DNA from: JAWLFY01 sp964462125
GTDB taxonomy: Bacteria > Planctomycetota > Planctomycetia > Pirellulales > Pirellulaceae
NCBI GenBank assembly: GCA_964462125.1
Contig: CAYWXT010000028.1
Location: 1-32,724 of the forward strand
DNA length: 32,724 nucleotides
Direction of reading: 5' to 3'
Every line of letters begins with the position of its first letter. Positions within the stretch are counted from its first letter, which is position 1. Below the pieces are notes generated by a model. The model ran no database searches, had not been told where the DNA came from, and saw only the letters and a list, made by a program, of their open reading frames with translations. The position numbers were made by a program, and so were the translations under genes. Of the stretch, positions 29,582 to 32,724 are shown in pieces.

Positions 29582-30273
29582 GAAGCGATCGAGATTGAGG
29601 CCTCCGCCTTCGACGGCTCGAATCTCGCTGGTTCCGATACGTCGGTGCGTTGGCAGTGGAAAACTCGCTGGGGAAAACTCGCTGGCGATGGCACGGTCCG
29701 GCTCGGCGAGCTGGATGTACGTCCGAAACGAAACGGAGATGGAGTACGCGAGCGTTCGCGGCCGGGCACTTCATGCGCCCGGCCCGTGAGGTCTGTCGAG
29801 GATGGCCCCACGGGACAAGCCCGTACGACCATCGACGATGTCAGCCCGTGGCCGCAAGCTGACCGCGCCAACCTCACGCAAGGCGAACTCGCGGAAGACG
29901 ATTTGCCATGATTGGCTTGAAATGACAGCATTCACCGCTGTCGGTCGCCAGGAGACCGGGATTCAAACCACCGGTCGTGCGTCGCGACAGCGTTAGATTA
30001 CGCCCTGGGAAAACTCGGTCAACCGCAGATTTTCCAAAAGGGACTTCGCCAGCCCCCCCGGTCCGTCCTAAGGCATTGCTTGGGATCGGGTTAGGAAAAT
30101 CGGGCTGAAGTCCGATTGGCTCACTAGAGGGGTTCATGGTTGGTTGCCGGGAAGTGTTTTTGCGCCGCTGCCGGCGCCCGCTGGACGGTCCTGGCCGACC
30201 GCAGCAAACCTCGGTAGGTTAGGCGGCACTCGGTGAACGCAACTTCTGATCACGATTTTCCCCCTGCAATGCC
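29582..30273. other. 692-bp non-coding interval with a dispersed repeat and hairpins
   Basis: No gene is supported. A second copy of the dispersed repeat is at 29653-29720. GGCCGGGC (29760-29767) and GCCCGGCC (29777-29784) form a perfect 8-bp hairpin shortly after. ACGGG / CCCGT lies near 29811-29826. The last 100 bases should contain the rhamnulokinase promoter, but no consensus boxes stand out. Confidence 0.6.
29653..29720 (+). repeat. Dispersed intergenic repeat, copy 2
   Basis: GCAGTGGAAAAC at 29653-29664 and, later, GGTCCGGCTCGGCGAG with CTGGATGTAC match the copy at 15699-15752. This copy contains the duplicated block GGAAAACTCGCTGG, which makes it 14 bp longer. Both copies are on the plus strand between genes. 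Confidence 0.6.
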
Positions 30274-31764
30274 ATGCCGACGAATACTCCCACCCACCTG
30301 GCCATCGACTTGGGCGCCTCCGGTGGCCGAGTGATTGCTGGCTCGCTGGACAACGGCAAGCTTCGCATGGAGGCGACCCATCGGTTTCCCAACGAGCCGG
30401 TTCGTGTGCATCGGTCGGTGCAGTGGGACACCCTTGGTTTGTGGCGGGAGGTTCAGCACGGCCTGGGAAAGAGCGTCGCGGAGGGGCGCGAGATCTTGTC
30501 CGTGGGGGTCGATACCTGGGGGGTCGACTACGCATTGATCGACGGCAATGAAAACGTCGCCGGTCCAATTCACCATTACCGGGACGGGCGGACTCGCGGA
30601 ATCATGGAACGAGCCTTCGAGATCGTCCCGCGAGAAGAGATCTTCGCCGCGACCGGTGTGCAGTTCATGGAGATCAACACGCTGTATCAGTTGCTCTCCG
30701 CGGTGCTCTGCAGCGACCCTCCGGTCCAGATCGCGAAGTCATTCCTGATGATGGGCGACTACTTCCACTGGCTGCTGACCGGCGAGCAGAGCATGGAGGC
30801 TACCAACGCGTCGACGACGCAGATGCTCGACCCGCGAACCAAGCGGTGGGCCACGTCGCTGCTCGATCGCTTCGGCATCCCCACACAGCTGTTCCGCGAA
30901 CCGGCCGAGCCGGGGACGATGCTCGGCTCCGTTGAGCCATCGGTCGCCTCCTTCACGGGACTGGGCGAAGTGCCAGTGGTCTTGCCGGCGACACACGACA
31001 CCGCCTCGGCGGTCCTCGCCGTCCCCGCCGAGGAGTTCGCTCCGGCGAAACCGGACTGGTGTTACATCAGCTCGGGGACCTGGTCCCTGATGGGCTGCGA
31101 ATTACCGGAACCGCGGATCGATACGGTCTGCAGCCGGCTGAACTTCACCAACGAAGGGGGAGTTCAGGGGAGCACGCGGTTGTTGAAGAACATCGGCGGT
31201 TTGTGGTTGTTTCAACAGATCCGTGAATCGCTCGACCGCCGCGGCACCGCGGTCACTTGGGAAGCGATGGTGGAGGCGGCTGCTCAGGCCCCGCCGTTCG
31301 AACTGCTGCTTGATCCCGACGCCTCCTGCTTCGTTGCGCCGCAGGACATGATCGAGGCGGTCACAGGCTTTGCCGATCGCACGGGACAACCGATGCCGAC
31401 CGACAACGGCATCCTCTACCGGGCTGCATTGGAGGGGCTGGCCCTCCGCTATCGCGTCTGTCTCGCCATGCTTGAGGCGCTCGTTGGAAACCGGATCGAG
31501 ACGATTCACATCGTCGGCGGCGGAAGTTTGAACCAGTTGCTCTGCCAGATGACCGCCGACGCCTGTGACCGCCTGGTGGTGGCCGGGCCGGTCGAAGCCA
31601 CGGCGACCGGAAACCTGTTGATGCAGATGATCGGTACCGGCCGGCTGCATTCGGTCGACGAAGCACGAAGGCTGGTCCGGGCGAGCTTTGACCCGGTTCG
31701 CTACGAACCGCAAACGCCCGAACGATGGACCGGGCCCGCGGCGCGTTTCGAACAATTGCTTTAA
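30274..31764 (+). CDS. rhaB: Rhamnulokinase-like FGGY carbohydrate kinase
   Basis: 496 residues. LAIDLGASGGRVIAGSLDNG is the phosphate-1 motif with the RhaB-type DLGASSGR pattern. SVGVDTWGVDYALID, ATHDTASAVLAVP, YISSGTWSLMGCELPEP and the late HIVGGGSLNQLLCQMTADAC complete the FGGY fold, and the order and wording fit rhamnulokinase. The enzyme phosphorylates L-rhamnulose in the cytosol during rhamnose breakdown, which suits planctomycetes living on algal sugars. No rhaA or rhaD is seen in the window. The start is the ATG at 30274; a nearby ATG at 30269 is out of frame. The glucose-6-phosphate dehydrogenase gene follows after 13 bp and is probably co-transcribed. Confidence 0.88.
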   Translation: MPTNTPTHLAIDLGASGGRVIAGSLDNGKLRMEATHRFPNEPVRVHRSVQWDTLGLWREVQHGLGKSVAEGREILSVGVDTWGVDYALIDGNENVAGPIHHYRDGRTRGIMERAFEIVPREEIFAATGVQFMEINTLYQLLSAVLCSDPPVQIAKSFLMMGDYFHWLLTGEQSMEATNASTTQMLDPRTKRWATSLLDRFGIPTQLFREPAEPGTMLGSVEPSVASFTGLGEVPVVLPATHDTASAVLAVPAEEFAPAKPDWCYISSGTWSLMGCELPEPRIDTVCSRLNFTNEGGVQGSTRLLKNIGGLWLFQQIRESLDRRGTAVTWEAMVEAAAQAPPFELLLDPDASCFVAPQDMIEAVTGFADRTGQPMPTDNGILYRAALEGLALRYRVCLAMLEALVGNRIETIHIVGGGSLNQLLCQMTADACDRLVVAGPVEATATGNLLMQMIGTGRLHSVDEARRLVRASFDPVRYEPQTPERWTGPAARFEQLL

Positions 31765-31777
31765 GGATTGACCGTAC

Positions 31778-32724
31778 ATGGCCCACACGATTGTGATCTT
31801 TGGCGCCTCGGGAGACCTCACCAGTCGCAAGCTGGTCCCGGCGCTGTACAGTCTGTTCAAAAAGAACCGACTACCGGAATCGACGCGCATCGTGGGGGTT
31901 TCCCGCAGCGAGTTCGAGCACCAGCAGTGGCGGGACATGTTGCGGGAGTCGACCGAAAAATTCGCCGGCAAGTTGTTCGACGCCGAAGCCTGGGACGCCT
32001 TCAGCCAGTCGATCTACTACCAGCCGGGGGACATCCAGACACCGAACGATTTCCGCCGGCTCGCCGCGTTCCTGCAGGAGATCGAGGAGGACCCTGCCGC
32101 CGGCCGGATCTATTACCTCTCGACCATGCCACAGTTGTACGAAGCGGCGATCAAGCGTCTGGGCGAAGCCGACCTTGCCGATGACGCCGCTGGCTACCGA
32201 CGGGTCATCATCGAGAAACCGTTCGGCACCGACTTGAAGACCGCACAAAACCTGAACCATGCGATCCACGAGGTGTTTCGCGAGGACCAAATCTATCGCA
32301 TCGACCATTACCTCGGCAAGGAAACGGTCCAGAACATCTTTGCACTCCGCTTCGCCAACAGCATCTTTGAGCCGATCTGGAATCGCCGCTACGTCGACCA
32401 CGTCCAGATCACCGTGGCCGAAGAGGTCGTGATCGGCCGCCGCGCCGGCTACTACGACAGTTCCGGCATCCTCCGCGACATGTTCCAGAATCATCTGCTG
32501 CAGTTGATGATGATCACGGCGATGGAACCGCCCCCCAAGTACGACGCGTCACTGGTCCGCGACGAAAAGGTCAAGGTTCTGCATGGTGTACGGCCGATGC
32601 GGGGAGGAGACTTCGCCAACCAGACGGTGCGCGGACAATATGACGGCTACCTTGCCGAGGAAGGGGTGCCGCCTGGGAGCGAGGCGGCGACGTTCGCGGC
32701 ACTGAAACTCTATTGCGACAATTG
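31778..32724 (+). CDS. zwf: Glucose-6-phosphate 1-dehydrogenase, 3' end outside the window
   Basis: The first 315 codons are present and the frame is open to the window edge. The N-terminus MAHTIVIFGASGDLTSRKLV is the NADP-binding GASGDL motif. YYLSTMPQLY, RRVIIEKPFGTDL and the active-site signature RIDHYLGKETVQN, followed by FANSIFEPIWNRRYVDHVQI, are diagnostic. The enzyme oxidises glucose 6-phosphate to 6-phosphogluconolactone in the oxidative pentose phosphate or Entner-Doudoroff route. About 170 further codons are expected from the family length. AAGG lies about ten bases before the ATG. Confidence 0.96.
   Translation, partial: MAHTIVIFGASGDLTSRKLVPALYSLFKKNRLPESTRIVGVSRSEFEHQQWRDMLRESTEKFAGKLFDAEAWDAFSQSIYYQPGDIQTPNDFRRLAAFLQEIEEDPAAGRIYYLSTMPQLYEAAIKRLGEADLADDAAGYRRVIIEKPFGTDLKTAQNLNHAIHEVFREDQIYRIDHYLGKETVQNIFALRFANSIFEPIWNRRYVDHVQITVAEEVVIGRRAGYYDSSGILRDMFQNHLLQLMMITAMEPPPKYDASLVRDEKVKVLHGVRPMRGGDFANQTVRGQYDGYLAEEGVPPGSEAATFAALKLYCDN

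Noticed and set aside
29582..30273. tRNA or other structural RNA gene in the long intergenic region
   Set aside because: Hairpins are present, but no T-arm (GGTTCGA-type) and acceptor-stem combination could be found.

Overview
The window looks like a chromosomal segment of a GC-rich planctomycete of the Pirellulales / Rhodopirellula type. This is inferred from the gene families (a short lipoprotein and small proteins of a kind familiar from that group, a Tat-type TIM-barrel isomerase-like protein, rsmH with no division genes beside it, weak Shine-Dalgarno use) and was not tested by any search.

Left chromosomal part (1-15.95 kb). A minus-strand run encodes a lipoprotein, a GT2 glycosyltransferase, a GT-C-like membrane protein, a 1145-residue AsmA-like protein and a small hydrophilic protein. 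Upstream of it lie fliM and proA. Then come a QueD/PTPS-like enzyme and a VOC protein (plus), a P-II protein, RimI and a LarA-like protein (minus), and a plus-strand run of fabZ, fabI-like and ilvE. Two copies of a MITE-like element with 18-bp terminal inverted repeats sit at the 3' ends of two minus-strand genes.

Integrated element (about 15,955-26,870; 10.9 kb). A large-serine-recombinase element has inserted into nfo (endonuclease IV). The first 32 codons of the host gene are stranded at the left end. The right end supplies a different nfo 5' segment that joins the rest of the host gene in frame. The two junctions share ACCAAGAA, and joining the element ends reconstructs a dyad-symmetric attP centred on an AC dinucleotide. 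All element genes are on the minus strand: the integrase, three coupled small genes behind a structured leader, a terminase-small-subunit-like operon, coiled-coil and HEAGH proteins, a primase-polymerase, a ParB / topoisomerase-VI-A-like fusion and several small genes. No capsid or tail genes are visible, so a phage satellite or replicating genomic island is the best reading. Between the integrase side and the operons lies an array of about eight 36-bp repeats. They alternate with about 36-bp spacers, nearly all of which carry a different, nearly perfect palindrome, and a plus-strand terminator follows the array. I do not recognise this structure.

Right chromosomal part (26.7-32.7 kb, plus strand): repaired nfo, a TIM-barrel isomerase-like secreted protein overlapping rsmH, a 0.7-kb non-coding stretch with hairpins and a dispersed repeat, a rhamnulokinase-like kinase, and a glucose-6-phosphate dehydrogenase gene cut by the window edge.
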